From Mesorhizobium caraganae (GTDB lineage: Bacteria; Pseudomonadota; Alphaproteobacteria; Rhizobiales; Rhizobiaceae): a stretch of 64,000 nt of DNA. The position numbers and the translations under genes were made by a program. A model generated the notes under the pieces. That model did not search any database, was not told the DNA's origin, and worked only from the letters and a program-made list of their open reading frames with translations. The stretch spans positions 1 to 64,000 of the forward strand of contig NZ_JAFCGY010000027.1 in assembly GCF_016836705.1 (NCBI RefSeq). Reading direction: 5' to 3'. Shown in pieces: positions 31,763-42,117 of the stretch; position 1 is the first letter of the stretch; each line of letters opens with the position of its first letter.

Positions 31763-32269
31763 ATGGGCCGTATCGCAGCACTTACCAGAAACCCGGCGAT
31801 GATTGCGCTGATCGCGATGCTCGCCATCACCGGTTGCGCCTCGAAGAAGACCCCGAACAGCGCCGCCGACCTCGGTCTCAATGGCGCGGGCGCCGCAACG
31901 CCCGGCTCAGCGCAGGACTTCACGGTCAACATTGGCGACCGCATCTTCTTCGATACGGATTCGTCCTCGATCCGCGCCGATGCGCAGACGACGCTGTCGC
32001 GCCAGGCGCAGTGGCTCAACCAGTACAAGCAGTATGCCATCGTCGTCGAAGGCCACGCCGATGAGCGCGGCACGCGCGAATACAATCTGGCGCTCGGCGC
32101 CCGCCGCGCCGCCGCCACCCGCGACTTCCTGGTCGCCAGGGGCGTTTCGGCAAGCCGCCTGAAGACGATTTCCTACGGTAAGGAACGTCCGGTCGCGGTT
32201 TGCGACGACATCTCCTGCTGGTCGCAGAATCGCCGCGCGGTCACCACGCTCTCCGGTGCCGGATCCTGA
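31763..32269 (+). CDS. pal: Peptidoglycan-associated lipoprotein Pal
   Basis: 168 aa from ATG 31763 with AGGAGAG. The lipobox A-I-T-G-C puts the lipidated Cys at residue 25. The OmpA domain (about 60-165) has F-F-D-T-D-S-S and V-E-G-H-A-D-E-R-G-T-R-E-Y-N-L-A-L-G-x-R-R-A, the diaminopimelate-binding signature. Pal tethers the outer membrane to peptidoglycan and is recycled by TolAB. Because of the upstream insert it may need its own promoter. Confidence 0.97.
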   Translation: MGRIAALTRNPAMIALIAMLAITGCASKKTPNSAADLGLNGAGAATPGSAQDFTVNIGDRIFFDTDSSSIRADAQTTLSRQAQWLNQYKQYAIVVEGHADERGTREYNLALGARRAAATRDFLVARGVSASRLKTISYGKERPVAVCDDISCWSQNRRAVTTLSGAGS

Positions 32270-32296
32270 TAGGCAAGACGGCGGCGCGCCTATCCT

Positions 32297-32343
32297 GACG
32301 CAATTCCGGACGGAAAACCGTTTCACACTTTTCCTGGAATTGC
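32297..32343. repeat. Dispersed intergenic palindrome, copy 2
   Basis: CAATTCCGG ... CCTGGAATTGC around GGACGGAAAACCG and CACACTTTTCC. Nearly identical to copy 3 at 62538. It lies directly downstream of pal. Confidence 0.85.
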
Positions 32344-32374
32344 TTGTGTCGCAAAATTGCAACACCTCCATGCG

Positions 32375-32399
32375 AAAGGCGGCCATTGGCCGCCTTTTT
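32375..32399 (+). terminator. Rho-independent terminator after pal
   Basis: AAAGGCGGCC (32375-32384) pairs with GGCCGCCTTT (32388-32397) across a three-base loop and continues into a T-run, so pal and cpoB are separable transcripts. Confidence 0.85.
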
Positions 32400-32536
32400 C
32401 AGTTCCAGTCCCGGAAACAAAATTGGGAAACAAAATTTGGCCGAAGTCTCGCCTCCTGCTAAGAGCCGAGGGCGTCTGGCTGGTTCCTGTGATTGGAAGG
32501 CGCGAACAGACTCACGAATTACACGGCGAGAGGCAC

Positions 32537-33619
32537 ATGCATTTCAGATCGGTCTTGAGCGGCACGCTTGCGCTGCTGCTCGTATCAGGCTTCGCCGCTG
32601 CGGCAAGCGGCACCGGACAACCCGCGGATAGCGGCTTTTCCTTCCATCTGCCGACGCTCGGCATTTTCGGCAAGAAGGAGAAGCCGGAGCAGCAACAGAT
32701 CGCGCAGCAGCAGGACGGCACCACCGCCGCCAGCCTCGAAGAACAGCTGCGCCAGATGAACGGCAAGATCGAGGAACTCAACTTCCAGGTCCTGCAGATG
32801 CAGGAGCAGATGCGCAAGCAGCAGGAAGACAACGAGTTCCGCTTCCAGCAGCTGGAAGGCGGCTCCAGCGGACAGCCGCCGGCGCAGAAGAAATCAGAGG
32901 CCGCGCCGCAGGATGGCGATACCAACAACAGCGTCGCTGAGGCTCCGGCAACGCAGACGCCGGCCGAGTCGGGTGCACAACCGGATGGCGGCCAGAGCGT
33001 CGGCGAGGTCATCGTCGAATCGCAGACCGGCGATCCCGGCAAGGTGATCACCGGCACCCCGCCGAAGACGTTCGGCACCATCACTGTCGACAAGAACGGC
33101 AATGTGGTCGACGCCGGCGGCAACACGCAGGCGACCGCGCCGGCGGAAGGTGCGGCTCCGCCCGCCGAGGCGCCGGCGACCGGTCCCAAGACCGGCAAAT
33201 CCGACGGCACGGTGGTGGCGGCGCTGCCTGCCACGAACAACCCGGAAGAGATCTACCGCAACTCCTACCAGTTCATCCTGTCGGGCGATTACAGCACCGC
33301 CGAGCAGGGTTTTCGCGACCATATCGCCCGCTTCCCCAAGGACGCCAAGGCAGCGGACGCGCATTACTGGCTGGGCGAATCCCTGCTTGGCCAGCAGAAG
33401 TATCATGACGCGGCCGAGGTTTTCCTCTCCGCCAGCAAGGACTATCCAAAGGCCAAGAAGGCGCCCGACATGCTGTTGAAGCTCGGCGTGTCGCTGGTCG
33501 GGCTCAAGCAGAAGGATGTCGCTTGCGCGACCTTCGGTGAGATCGGCAAGCGCTATCCCGATATTTCGGCCGCGCTCAAGGAACGCGTCAAACAGGAAAG
33601 GGCGCTGGCGGCGTGCTAG
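32537..33619 (+). CDS. cpoB: Cell-division coordinator CpoB (YbgF)
   Basis: 360 aa from ATG 32537 after GAGAGG. A signal peptide ends A-A-A-S-G. A trimerising coiled coil follows (about 65-105: L-E-E-Q-L-R-Q-M-N-G-K-I-E-E-L), then a Pro/Ala/Gly-rich linker (about 110-235) and C-terminal TPRs (about 240-360, Y-R-N-S-Y-Q-F-I-L-S-G-D-Y). CpoB couples peptidoglycan synthesis to Tol-driven constriction. Conserved downstream of pal. Confidence 0.92.
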   Translation: MHFRSVLSGTLALLLVSGFAAAASGTGQPADSGFSFHLPTLGIFGKKEKPEQQQIAQQQDGTTAASLEEQLRQMNGKIEELNFQVLQMQEQMRKQQEDNEFRFQQLEGGSSGQPPAQKKSEAAPQDGDTNNSVAEAPATQTPAESGAQPDGGQSVGEVIVESQTGDPGKVITGTPPKTFGTITVDKNGNVVDAGGNTQATAPAEGAAPPAEAPATGPKTGKSDGTVVAALPATNNPEEIYRNSYQFILSGDYSTAEQGFRDHIARFPKDAKAADAHYWLGESLLGQQKYHDAAEVFLSASKDYPKAKKAPDMLLKLGVSLVGLKQKDVACATFGEIGKRYPDISAALKERVKQERALAAC

Positions 33620-33671
33620 TCTTCCCCTTGCATGTCGGCGTCCGGGGACCAGTTTTGGGCGACATGCATTG

Positions 33672-35054
33672 ATGCTCGATACCGAGCCTGACCTTTCGAA
33701 CTTTTCAACGATGGACTTTTCCAACGGCGCTGTTGCGGCCGTGTCCGGCGGCAGCGACTCGACCGCCCTCCTTCTTCTCCTCAAAGCTCACCTCGACCGC
33801 AGTGCCCCGACAGCCAGGCTGCTGGCGGTGACGATCGACCACGGTTTGCGTCCGGAAGCGGCGGCGGAAGCACGCGCCGTTGCCAAACTCTGTGCCGAGC
33901 GCGGTATCGCGCACCGCATACTTAGCTGGTCCGGCGACAAGCCGTCGACCGGCCTGCCCGCGGCGGCGCGCGAGGCACGCTACCGGCTGCTGGCCGAGGC
34001 CGCGCAGGCGCAGGGCATCGGTGTGATCGCGACCGGCCACACCGCGGACGACCAGGCCGAGACCGTGCTGATGCGAGCCGCGCGGAATGATGGCCAGGAG
34101 CTTGGTGAAATGGCAGGCCGCGGGCTCGCCGGCATGGCGCCGGCCACCCTCTATGACTGGCGGATCTGGATCACGCGGCCGCTGCTCGGCGTACGGCGCG
34201 CGGCATTGCGGGCCTTCCTGCGGCGCGAAAATGTCGGCTGGACGGAGGACCCGACCAACACGGATGCGCATTTCGAACGGCCGCGCATTCGCGCCGTGCT
34301 CGGCGAAGACCGGGGCGGGCAGCGTTTTGCCGAGGCGATCAGCCTTGCTGGACGGGCGGCCAGCGAGCGCGAGCAACTCGGACGCCGCGCCGCCGCGCTG
34401 ATCCGGGAATTTGCGAGCCAGCCGGCACCGGGTCTCATCCGCCTCGAACCCGGTTTCGCCAACGCAGACGACACGCAAGCCGCGGTCTATGGGCTGCGTG
34501 TCCTGCTGGCGGCGACCGGCGGCGTCGCCCTGTTGCCGGACCAGGCGCGTAGTGAAGCGCTGTTCGAGCAAATGCAGGCCGGGCCGCTTTGCGCCACATT
34601 GTCGCGGACGGTCGTCGATACCAGGCGCACCGGCATCTTCCTGTACCGTGAATTGCGCGACCTGCCTGCTGCCACACCGTTGGCGGTCGGACTCTGGGAC
34701 GGTCGCAGGCGGATCACCGACGCAGAGGCGATCACATTGGGCGACAGTTCTGGCGCATTGTTGATCGCGCCGCTCGGCGCGGCCGCCGCCGCCAAGCGGA
34801 CTGCCGGGAATGGCGCGCCAGCAAGCCTTGTCCGTGCCGGCTTGGCTGCGGAACCGGCGCTGTGGCGCGGCGGCGAATGCCTTGGTTTTGCGGGCGATGT
34901 AACGACGGCGCCGGCAATCGCCCTCAGCCCGGCCGTCGCGCCTTTTGCACGCTTCCTGCCCAGCTTCGATCTGGCGCTGGCCGGGGCCGTCGCCGAACTG
35001 ACCGGCGCGCCGCCGGTCCCGGCCTTGCCTTCCAGCCGCCACAGTGCCGGTTGA
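33672..35054 (+). CDS. tilS: tRNA(Ile)-lysidine synthetase TilS
   Basis: 460 aa from ATG 33672. The PP-loop S-G-G-S-D-S-T lies near residue 26-32, with H-G-L-R-P near 60 and G-H-T-A-D-D-Q-A-E-T near 122. TilS converts C34 of tRNA(Ile2) to lysidine so that AUA codons are read as Ile. The frame extends back into cpoB, but the family match begins here. It sits between cpoB and ftsH, as in many bacteria where tilS and ftsH are neighbours. Confidence 0.93.
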   Translation: MLDTEPDLSNFSTMDFSNGAVAAVSGGSDSTALLLLLKAHLDRSAPTARLLAVTIDHGLRPEAAAEARAVAKLCAERGIAHRILSWSGDKPSTGLPAAAREARYRLLAEAAQAQGIGVIATGHTADDQAETVLMRAARNDGQELGEMAGRGLAGMAPATLYDWRIWITRPLLGVRRAALRAFLRRENVGWTEDPTNTDAHFERPRIRAVLGEDRGGQRFAEAISLAGRAASEREQLGRRAAALIREFASQPAPGLIRLEPGFANADDTQAAVYGLRVLLAATGGVALLPDQARSEALFEQMQAGPLCATLSRTVVDTRRTGIFLYRELRDLPAATPLAVGLWDGRRRITDAEAITLGDSSGALLIAPLGAAAAAKRTAGNGAPASLVRAGLAAEPALWRGGECLGFAGDVTTAPAIALSPAVAPFARFLPSFDLALAGAVAELTGAPPVPALPSSRHSAG

Positions 35055-35175
35055 TGGTGGCGCGAAAGCTTAACCCGGACGTGCTGTTATGCTTGGCAAG
35101 GGGAGGCGCTCTCCCTATGTTAGGCCCAAGTTTCCTCTCATACGCGTGCCCCACAGGGTACCAACGGGACAATTG

Positions 35176-37101
<1,926 letters not shown>

Positions 37102-37122
37102 GCTGAAATCACTCGATCCAAG

Positions 37123-37153
37123 AAAACGCCGCGGCTTCAATCCGCGGCGTTTT
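37123..37153. terminator. Terminator after ftsH
   Basis: AAAACGCCGCGG (37123-37134) pairs perfectly with CCGCGGCGTTTT (37142-37153), loop of seven; symmetrical A and T runs would let it work in both directions. Confidence 0.9.
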
Positions 37154-37154
37154 G

Positions 37155-37320
37155 CAGGCTGATGCCTATGTCAATCTGATCGACGCCAGCAGGTCGGCTG
37201 ATGTCAGCGCCGAACTCGTCCTGCCGATGCAAAGCCTGATGAAGCGCGGGGTGGCTGCCGGCCAGGCCAATGCCGATCTTTCAAGCCTAGTCGCGCTCCT
37301 GCGGCTCTCGAAACAAGGCG
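37155..37320 (+). pseudogene. Possible 3' fragment of a beta-hydroxyacid-dehydrogenase-like gene
   Basis: The frame A-Y-V-N-L-I-D-A-S, then L-V-L-P-M-Q-S-L-M-K-R-G-V-A-A-G-Q-A-N-A-D-L-S-S-L-V has the look of the C-terminal helices of 3-hydroxyisobutyrate-dehydrogenase-type NAD(P) enzymes. It has no start or N-terminal Rossmann domain and lies between two terminators. This is a pattern-level impression; it could be chance. Confidence 0.3.
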
Positions 37321-37343
37321 CTGAGGCTGGCAAGACCTCAACA

Positions 37344-37377
37344 AAAAGCCCGCCAACCATGAGGTTGGCGGGCTTTT
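37344..37377 (-). terminator. Terminator of the small repeat-protein gene
   Basis: AAAAGCCCGCCAACC (37344-37358) pairs perfectly with GGTTGGCGGGCTTTT (37363-37377), tetraloop ATGA. It is the end of the minus-strand transcript from 37857. Confidence 0.9.
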
Positions 37378-37401
37378 CGATCTTCAAACGCTGCTGGCCG
37401 A

Positions 37402-37857
37402 TCAGCTCTTCAGCTTGGCGTTGCAGAGGCTGTAATAGCCGCCGCCCTTCTGGATCCAGCGAAGGCCTTTCAACGTACCTGCGTCCTTGTTGCCGTGGTA
37501 ACCCTGCAGGCAGGTCTTCATCCGCGCCTTCGCGGGCTTTTCGGTCTTGAACTCGGCGGCGAGGGTGGTCGGGAATGTCACGCCCGCCGGCGCTACAGCG
37601 GGGGCGACCGCTGCGCTGGTTTCCTTCTTCGGCTGCGGCTCGGTTTTGACCGTATCCGCGCTGGCACTCTCCGCAGCGGACGTCGCGCACTTCTCCGTGC
37701 GGAAAGCGGTCCAATCCATGCCGTTCAGAGTGCCGCCTTCCTTGGCTGTGCGATAGGCCTCGCCGCATTCTTTCATCGTCAGCGCGGTTGCAGGGGCCAC
37801 GCTCCAAGCAACCAATGCCGCCGTCGCAGCCAATCCCACCAATTTCAATCTGGACAT
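37402..37857 (-). CDS. Secreted protein with one Cys-framed repeat and shared C-terminal domain
   Basis: 151 aa from ATG 37857 after AGGAGG. The signal peptide ends A-T-A-L. One module of the form M-K-E-C-x-x-x-Y-x-x-A-K-x-x-G-T-L-N-G-x-x-W-x-x-F-R-x-x-x-C follows, then a Glu/Lys/Ala linker and a C-terminal domain with C-L-Q-G-Y-H-G-N-K-D and G-L-R-W-I-Q-K-G-G-G-Y-Y-S-L-C-N-A-K-L-K-S. It is a paralogue of the gene at 38100 and loosely recalls PsiF-type repeats. Function unknown; the paired Cys suggest a periplasmic, disulfide-stabilised fold. Confidence 0.8.
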   Translation of the reverse strand: MSRLKLVGLAATAALVAWSVAPATALTMKECGEAYRTAKEGGTLNGMDWTAFRTEKCATSAAESASADTVKTEPQPKKETSAAVAPAVAPAGVTFPTTLAAEFKTEKPAKARMKTCLQGYHGNKDAGTLKGLRWIQKGGGYYSLCNAKLKS

Positions 37858-38042
37858 AAGACCCTCCTGGTTGACAAAAATCTTGATGTCTTTTTGTATA
37901 CTGTTTGTTCCGCATATGTTCAATTGGAATCTTTGCGAACCACCCATAAGTCTGGCGGTGGGCAGTGTCGGCGAATAGATGATGCCGACAGCTTCCGCGA
38001 TATGTAGACGCGAGCAAAGCCGGGCGTCTTCGAGCGCAACAA

Positions 38043-38076
38043 AAAGGCCCGCGCATGCTGCGATGCGCGGGCCTTT
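38043..38076 (-). terminator. Terminator of the long repeat-protein gene
   Basis: AAAGGCCCGCGCA (38043-38055) pairs with TGCGCGGGCCTTT (38064-38076) across eight bases; the A-run on the left gives the U-tract of minus-strand RNA. Confidence 0.9.
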
Positions 38077-38099
38077 GTCTGGAGAATATGGCTACGCGA

Positions 38100-39098
38100 T
38101 CAGCTCTTCAGCTTGGCATTGCAGAGGCTGTAGAAGCCGCCGCCCTTCTGGATCCAGCGCAGGCCATTCAGCGTGTTGGCATCCTTGTTGGCGTAGTAGA
38201 GCTCGAGGCAGGTATGCATGCGGCCCTTGGCCGGCGTCTCGCTGGCGTATTTCTTCGAGATCGCGGTCGGGAACTTCACGCCCTTGGGAGCGGTGACCGA
38301 GGGCTTCTCGGGCTCGCTGGTATAAGTCGCCTCGCTCGGAGCAGGGACGGTGTCGTCGTCATCGGCGCCGGCGCCGCATTCGGCCTTGCGGAAGTCGTTC
38401 CACTTCTTGCCGCCCAGCGTGTTGGCAGACTTGGCCGCCTGATACTTGGCGCTGCAATCGGCCATGCTCAGGCCCTTGCCGCTGCTGTCGGCAGCTGCCT
38501 TGGTCGTGGTGGCCGGTGCTGCCGAGGCGCTGGCGCCGGCGGCGCATTCGGTCTTGCGGAAGTCGTTCCACTTCATGCCATTGAGCGTGCCAGCGGCCTT
38601 TGCCGCCTGGTATTTGGCGCTGCATTCCTTGGCCGTCAGGCCCTTGGCGCCATCGTCGGCTGCGGTTGCAGCCTTGGTCGTGGCCTTGGCGGGTTCTGCC
38701 GTGGCGCTAGCGCCGGCGGCGCATTCGGTCTTGCGGAAATCGTTCCACTTCACGCCGTTGAGCGTGCCGGCTGCCTTCGCAGCCTGGTATTTGGCGCTGC
38801 ATTCCTTGGCCGTCAGGCCTGTGGCGCCGTCGTCGGCGGCAGCAGCGGCCTTGGTCGTGTCCGCCTTGGCCGCGTCGGCCTTCTTGGCCGGCTTGGCGGT
38901 CTCGGTGGTGGCGGCCGCGTCGGTGCCGCATTCGGCCTTACGGAACTGGTTCCAGGTCTGTCCGTTCAGCGTGCCGCCGTCTTTGGCGGCATTATACTTG
39001 GTACTGCACTCGGCCATGGTAAGCGCGTTGGCGGGCGCCGCCATGAACAAGGTTGCGACGGCAAGACCCGTCAAAGTTGCAAGTCGATGGATGAGCAT
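38100..39098 (-). CDS. Secreted protein with four tandem Cys-framed repeats
   Basis: 332 aa from ATG 39098 after GGGAG. The signal peptide ends A-N-A-L. Four copies of the E-C-S-x-K-Y-x-A-A-K-x-x-x-T-L-x-G-x-x-W-N-x-F-R-K-x-E-C module are separated by Ala/Thr/Lys-rich linkers; copies 2 and 3 are almost identical in protein and DNA. The C-terminal domain matches that of the 37402 protein (L-R-W-I-Q-K-G-G-G-F-Y-S-L-C-N-A-K-L-K-S). The two genes clearly arose by duplication, with repeat expansion here. Each has its own terminator. Function unknown, probably periplasmic. Confidence 0.85.
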   Translation of the reverse strand: MLIHRLATLTGLAVATLFMAAPANALTMAECSTKYNAAKDGGTLNGQTWNQFRKAECGTDAAATTETAKPAKKADAAKADTTKAAAAADDGATGLTAKECSAKYQAAKAAGTLNGVKWNDFRKTECAAGASATAEPAKATTKAATAADDGAKGLTAKECSAKYQAAKAAGTLNGMKWNDFRKTECAAGASASAAPATTTKAAADSSGKGLSMADCSAKYQAAKSANTLGGKKWNDFRKAECGAGADDDDTVPAPSEATYTSEPEKPSVTAPKGVKFPTAISKKYASETPAKGRMHTCLELYYANKDANTLNGLRWIQKGGGFYSLCNAKLKS

Positions 39099-39146
39099 GG
39101 CGTTTCTCCCGTTGCTGCGCCGATGGTGTCCCTTTGGTGAAATCAA

Positions 39147-39468
39147 TAGCTCTCAACGCTAGGCTGCGCCAGATGCTAACTCGCGCCGATACCCTCGCAA
39201 AGCGCGTCCTCCCAACAAGGTGATGAAATCATTGCGATCTGTGGCCTCGAAAAGAAGGGTTACCGGATAACCTGCGCCGAGCGGCTTAGTGTGGCTGCTA
39301 TATTGCGGCAAGACCGTGTCACCGTTTTAGGCTGTGGAAACACTTGAACAGATCGCTACAATGATTTTCTAAGGATTGGTAACATACGATCATACATTGT
39401 GATGATTTGTGGTGCCCAATTTTGTGGCATTACGGGCAGCTGAAAAAACGACGGGGATTCTGGCTAGC
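39147..39468. other. Region upstream of glmM
   Basis: About 320 bases between the divergent repeat-protein gene and glmM. No ORF, hairpin or known leader stands out. It presumably carries both promoters. Confidence 0.4.
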
Positions 39469-40821
39469 ATGGCAGGGCACTATTTCGGCACCGACGGAAT
39501 TCGCGGGCGCGCCAACAAATTTCCGATGACGGCTGAGATCGCGATGCGGGTCGGCATGGCCGCCGGCCTGTCGTTCCAGCGCGGCAGCCACCGCCACCGC
39601 GTCGTGCTCGGCAAGGACACGCGGCTGTCCGGCTACATGATCGAGAATGCGATGGTGGCCGGCCTTTGTGCCGCCGGCATGGATGTCTTCCTGCTCGGCC
39701 CGATTCCGACGCCGGCGGTGGCCATGCTGGTGCGCTCGCTGCGCGCCGATATCGGCGTGATGATCTCGGCCTCGCACAATCCCTACTTCGATAACGGCAT
39801 CAAGCTGTTTGGGCCCGATGGCTACAAGCTCTCCGACGAGATCGAGGAGCGGATCGAGAGCATGCTCGACAAGGACATCGAGCTGGCGCTCGCCGATTCC
39901 GACGGGCTCGGGCGCGCCAAGCGCGTCGACGGCGTGCATGACCGCTACATCGAATTCGCCAAGCGCACGCTGCCGCGCTCGATGTCCCTGTCGGGTCTCA
40001 GGATCGTCGTCGACTGCGCCAATGGCGCCGCCTACAAGGTTGCGCCGGCCGCCCTTTGGGAATTGGGCGCCGAGGTCATTGCCATCAATGTCGAGCCGAA
40101 CGGCTTCAACATCAACAAGGAATGCGGCTCGACCCATCCGGCCGGCCTGCAGAAGAAGGTGCATGAAGTGCGCGCCGACATCGGCATCGCGCTCGACGGC
40201 GATGCCGACCGCGTCGTCATCGTTGACGAGAACGGCACGATCGTCGACGGCGACCAGATCATGGCGCTGATTGCCGAATCCTGGCATCAGAACGGGCGGC
40301 TCGCCGGCGGCGGCGTCGTCTCGACGGTGATGTCCAATCTCGGCCTCGAACGCTTTCTCGGCGACATGAAGCTGCAGCTGCACCGCACCAAGGTCGGCGA
40401 CCGCTATGTCGTCGAACATATGCGCGCGCATGGGTTGAATGTCGGCGGCGAGCAATCGGGCCACATCGTGCTGTCCGATTTCTCGACCACCGGCGACGGG
40501 CTTGTCTCGGCGCTGCAGGTGCTGGCCTGCATCAAGCGGCAGAACCGCCCGGTGAGCGAATTGTCGAAGAAGTTCGAGCCGGTGCCGCAGCTGTTGAAGA
40601 ATGTCCGCATCGCCGGCGGCAAGCCGCTTGAGGAAGCCCCAGTCAAGGCGGCGATCGAAGATGCGCGCAACCGTCTCGGCAAGGCCGGGCGACTGGTCAT
40701 CCGGCCCTCCGGAACCGAGCCGCTGATCCGCGTCATGGCCGAGGGCGATGACCCGCAGCTGGTCGAAGCCGTGGTCAACGATATCGTCGACATCATCTCG
40801 GAAACGCGCAGCGCCGCCTGA
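39469..40821 (+). CDS. glmM: Phosphoglucosamine mutase GlmM
   Basis: 450 aa, the family length, starting M-A-G-H-Y-F-G-T-D-G-I-R-G. The phosphoserine loop I-S-A-S-H-N-P-Y-F-D-N-G-I-K lies near residue 100, the metal loop D-G-D-A-D-R near 243 and the phosphate-binding R-P-S-G-T-E-P near 408. It isomerises glucosamine-6-P to glucosamine-1-P for UDP-GlcNAc, feeding peptidoglycan and LPS. Conserved position near ftsH. Confidence 0.97.
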   Translation: MAGHYFGTDGIRGRANKFPMTAEIAMRVGMAAGLSFQRGSHRHRVVLGKDTRLSGYMIENAMVAGLCAAGMDVFLLGPIPTPAVAMLVRSLRADIGVMISASHNPYFDNGIKLFGPDGYKLSDEIEERIESMLDKDIELALADSDGLGRAKRVDGVHDRYIEFAKRTLPRSMSLSGLRIVVDCANGAAYKVAPAALWELGAEVIAINVEPNGFNINKECGSTHPAGLQKKVHEVRADIGIALDGDADRVVIVDENGTIVDGDQIMALIAESWHQNGRLAGGGVVSTVMSNLGLERFLGDMKLQLHRTKVGDRYVVEHMRAHGLNVGGEQSGHIVLSDFSTTGDGLVSALQVLACIKRQNRPVSELSKKFEPVPQLLKNVRIAGGKPLEEAPVKAAIEDARNRLGKAGRLVIRPSGTEPLIRVMAEGDDPQLVEAVVNDIVDIISETRSAA

Positions 40822-40871
40822 TCGGGCCGCCTTCAGCGGCAGGCGCGAACTGCCGGCTCGAAGACCTCAAG

Positions 40872-40894
40872 GCCCGCCTCCAGGCGGGCTTTTT
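40872..40894 (+). terminator. Rho-independent terminator after glmM
   Basis: GCCCGCC (40872-40878), tetraloop TCCA, GGCGGGC (40883-40889) and a T-run. Confidence 0.92.
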
Positions 40895-40975
40895 GTTTCG
40901 GGCAGGGTGGCCCCAGAATGATGCCGACAGAGACTGTTTGCTAAAATATCGAGAATTCGTGGTTAATCGACAGGG

Positions 40976-40991
40976 TTAAACGCGTTTTAAC
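40976..40991. promoter_or_regulatory. Perfect CtrA-type site upstream of OMP gene 1
   Basis: TTAA-N7-TTAAC (40976-40979, 40987-40991), exact consensus, 83 bases upstream of the porin ATG. A further TTAA lies nine bases to the left. Confidence 0.6.
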
Positions 40992-41073
40992 TTTTGCAAT
41001 TCATTATCCACAACTGAGGTCAATCATATTCGGGCGGGTTGGATTTTCCCGACGGTTCTCAGGGGTGACAAGC

Positions 41074-41889
41074 ATGTTCAATACAGCAAAAATGGCTCTC
41101 CTTGCCGCGCTGTTCGCAGGCGTGGCCGGACCGGTTTTCGCCGCCGATCTGGCGGAACCGCCGGTGGTCGAAGAAGCGCCGCCGCCGGTTGCCTATGAGC
41201 AGCCGGCCGATTTCGGTGGCTGGTACATCCGCGGCGACATCGACTATCATAAGTCGGATTTGCGCGGCATCGACTATATCACCTACGGACCGCCTCCCGG
41301 CAGCAATGTTTTCGATTCCGGCGAGCTTAAGGGCGGCTTCTCACTCGGCGCCGGCATTGGCTACAAGATCAACGATCATTTCCGTACCGACCTGACAGCC
41401 GACTATTGGTTCGCTTCGGACTTCAACGGATCAACCAACGATGGCGTTACGACATCGGTCGAAGTGTCGAAAATGAGCGCATTGCTGCTCTTGGCCAACG
41501 CCTATTACGATATCGGCACCTGGCACGGCATCACGCCTTATGTTGGCGCTGGTATCGGCGGCGCGCACGTCAAATGGGATACCGTCCACGACCCGAACAC
41601 AACCGAGACCAACCCCGGGTCGAAGAATTGGCGCTTTGCCTACGCGCTCATGGCTGGCGCGTCCTATTGCCTTACCGACCGGGTGATCCTGGATGCCGGC
41701 TATCGCTACTCTCACATTGAGGGAGGCCGCATGTTCGACTTCGACGTGAGCAGTTCCGGGCCCGGCTTCGACCATGGCATCAACACACATGAGGTACGCG
41801 GCGGTCTGCGCTATCAGTTCGGCGGCAATAATGGTTGCACATCGCCGGAACCCTACGTTCCCGAGCCGGAGCCGATCTACACCAAGTAG
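41074..41889 (+). CDS. Outer-membrane beta-barrel protein (Omp25/Omp31-like)
   Basis: 271 aa from ATG 41074 after AGGGG. The signal peptide ends P-V-F-A before A-D-L-A-E-P-P. The mature protein alternates aromatic and polar residues typical of an eight-stranded barrel: G-W-Y-I-R-G-D-I-D-Y, G-I-G-Y-K-I-N-D-H-F-R-T-D-L, G-I-T-P-Y-V-G-A-G-I-G, L-D-A-G-Y-R-Y. An unusual Pro/Glu-rich C-terminal tail ends P-E-P-I-Y-T-K instead of the usual aromatic residue. Family members are abundant structural OMPs of Rhizobiales and Brucella. Confidence 0.88.
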   Translation: MFNTAKMALLAALFAGVAGPVFAADLAEPPVVEEAPPPVAYEQPADFGGWYIRGDIDYHKSDLRGIDYITYGPPPGSNVFDSGELKGGFSLGAGIGYKINDHFRTDLTADYWFASDFNGSTNDGVTTSVEVSKMSALLLLANAYYDIGTWHGITPYVGAGIGGAHVKWDTVHDPNTTETNPGSKNWRFAYALMAGASYCLTDRVILDAGYRYSHIEGGRMFDFDVSSSGPGFDHGINTHEVRGGLRYQFGGNNGCTSPEPYVPEPEPIYTK

Positions 41890-41914
41890 TCGCTTCGAAA
41901 TCCTGGAATTCGCG

Positions 41915-41943
41915 AACCGCCCGGCCATGCCGGGCGGTTTTCG
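41915..41943 (+). terminator. Terminator after OMP gene 1
   Basis: AACCGCCCGGC (41915-41925) pairs with GCCGGGCGGTT (41929-41939), three-base loop, followed by TTTTCGTTT. Confidence 0.9.
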
Positions 41944-42025
41944 TTTGCCGATTGCGGCACATTTCCACCGGCCGCGCGCGCTGAAGAAAGCCTATCGAAA
42001 TCAATTCGGTAACGCCGCGTTATCC

Positions 42026-42053
42026 TTAACCCGCACTTAACCACTATGGTTAA
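42026..42053. promoter_or_regulatory. Perfect CtrA-type site plus overlapping palindrome upstream of OMP gene 2
   Basis: TTAA-N7-TTAAC at 42026-42041. Its second half also starts the palindrome TTAACCA-CTA-TGGTTAA (42037-42053), giving overlapping TTAAC half sites. The OMP start is 65 bases further on. Confidence 0.6.
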
Positions 42054-42117
42054 CAATGCCTACTGAAACGGCGCTTGCAATCAAATGACGCGCGCCAATT
42101 TCAGGAGCCGGGGACCC

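Noticed and set aside
41004..41012. Perfect DnaA box TTATCCACA upstream of OMP gene 1, as a possible origin
   Set aside because: A single box without a cluster, AT-rich unwinding region or dnaA/parAB/repABC neighbours. Likely chance or a minor regulatory site.
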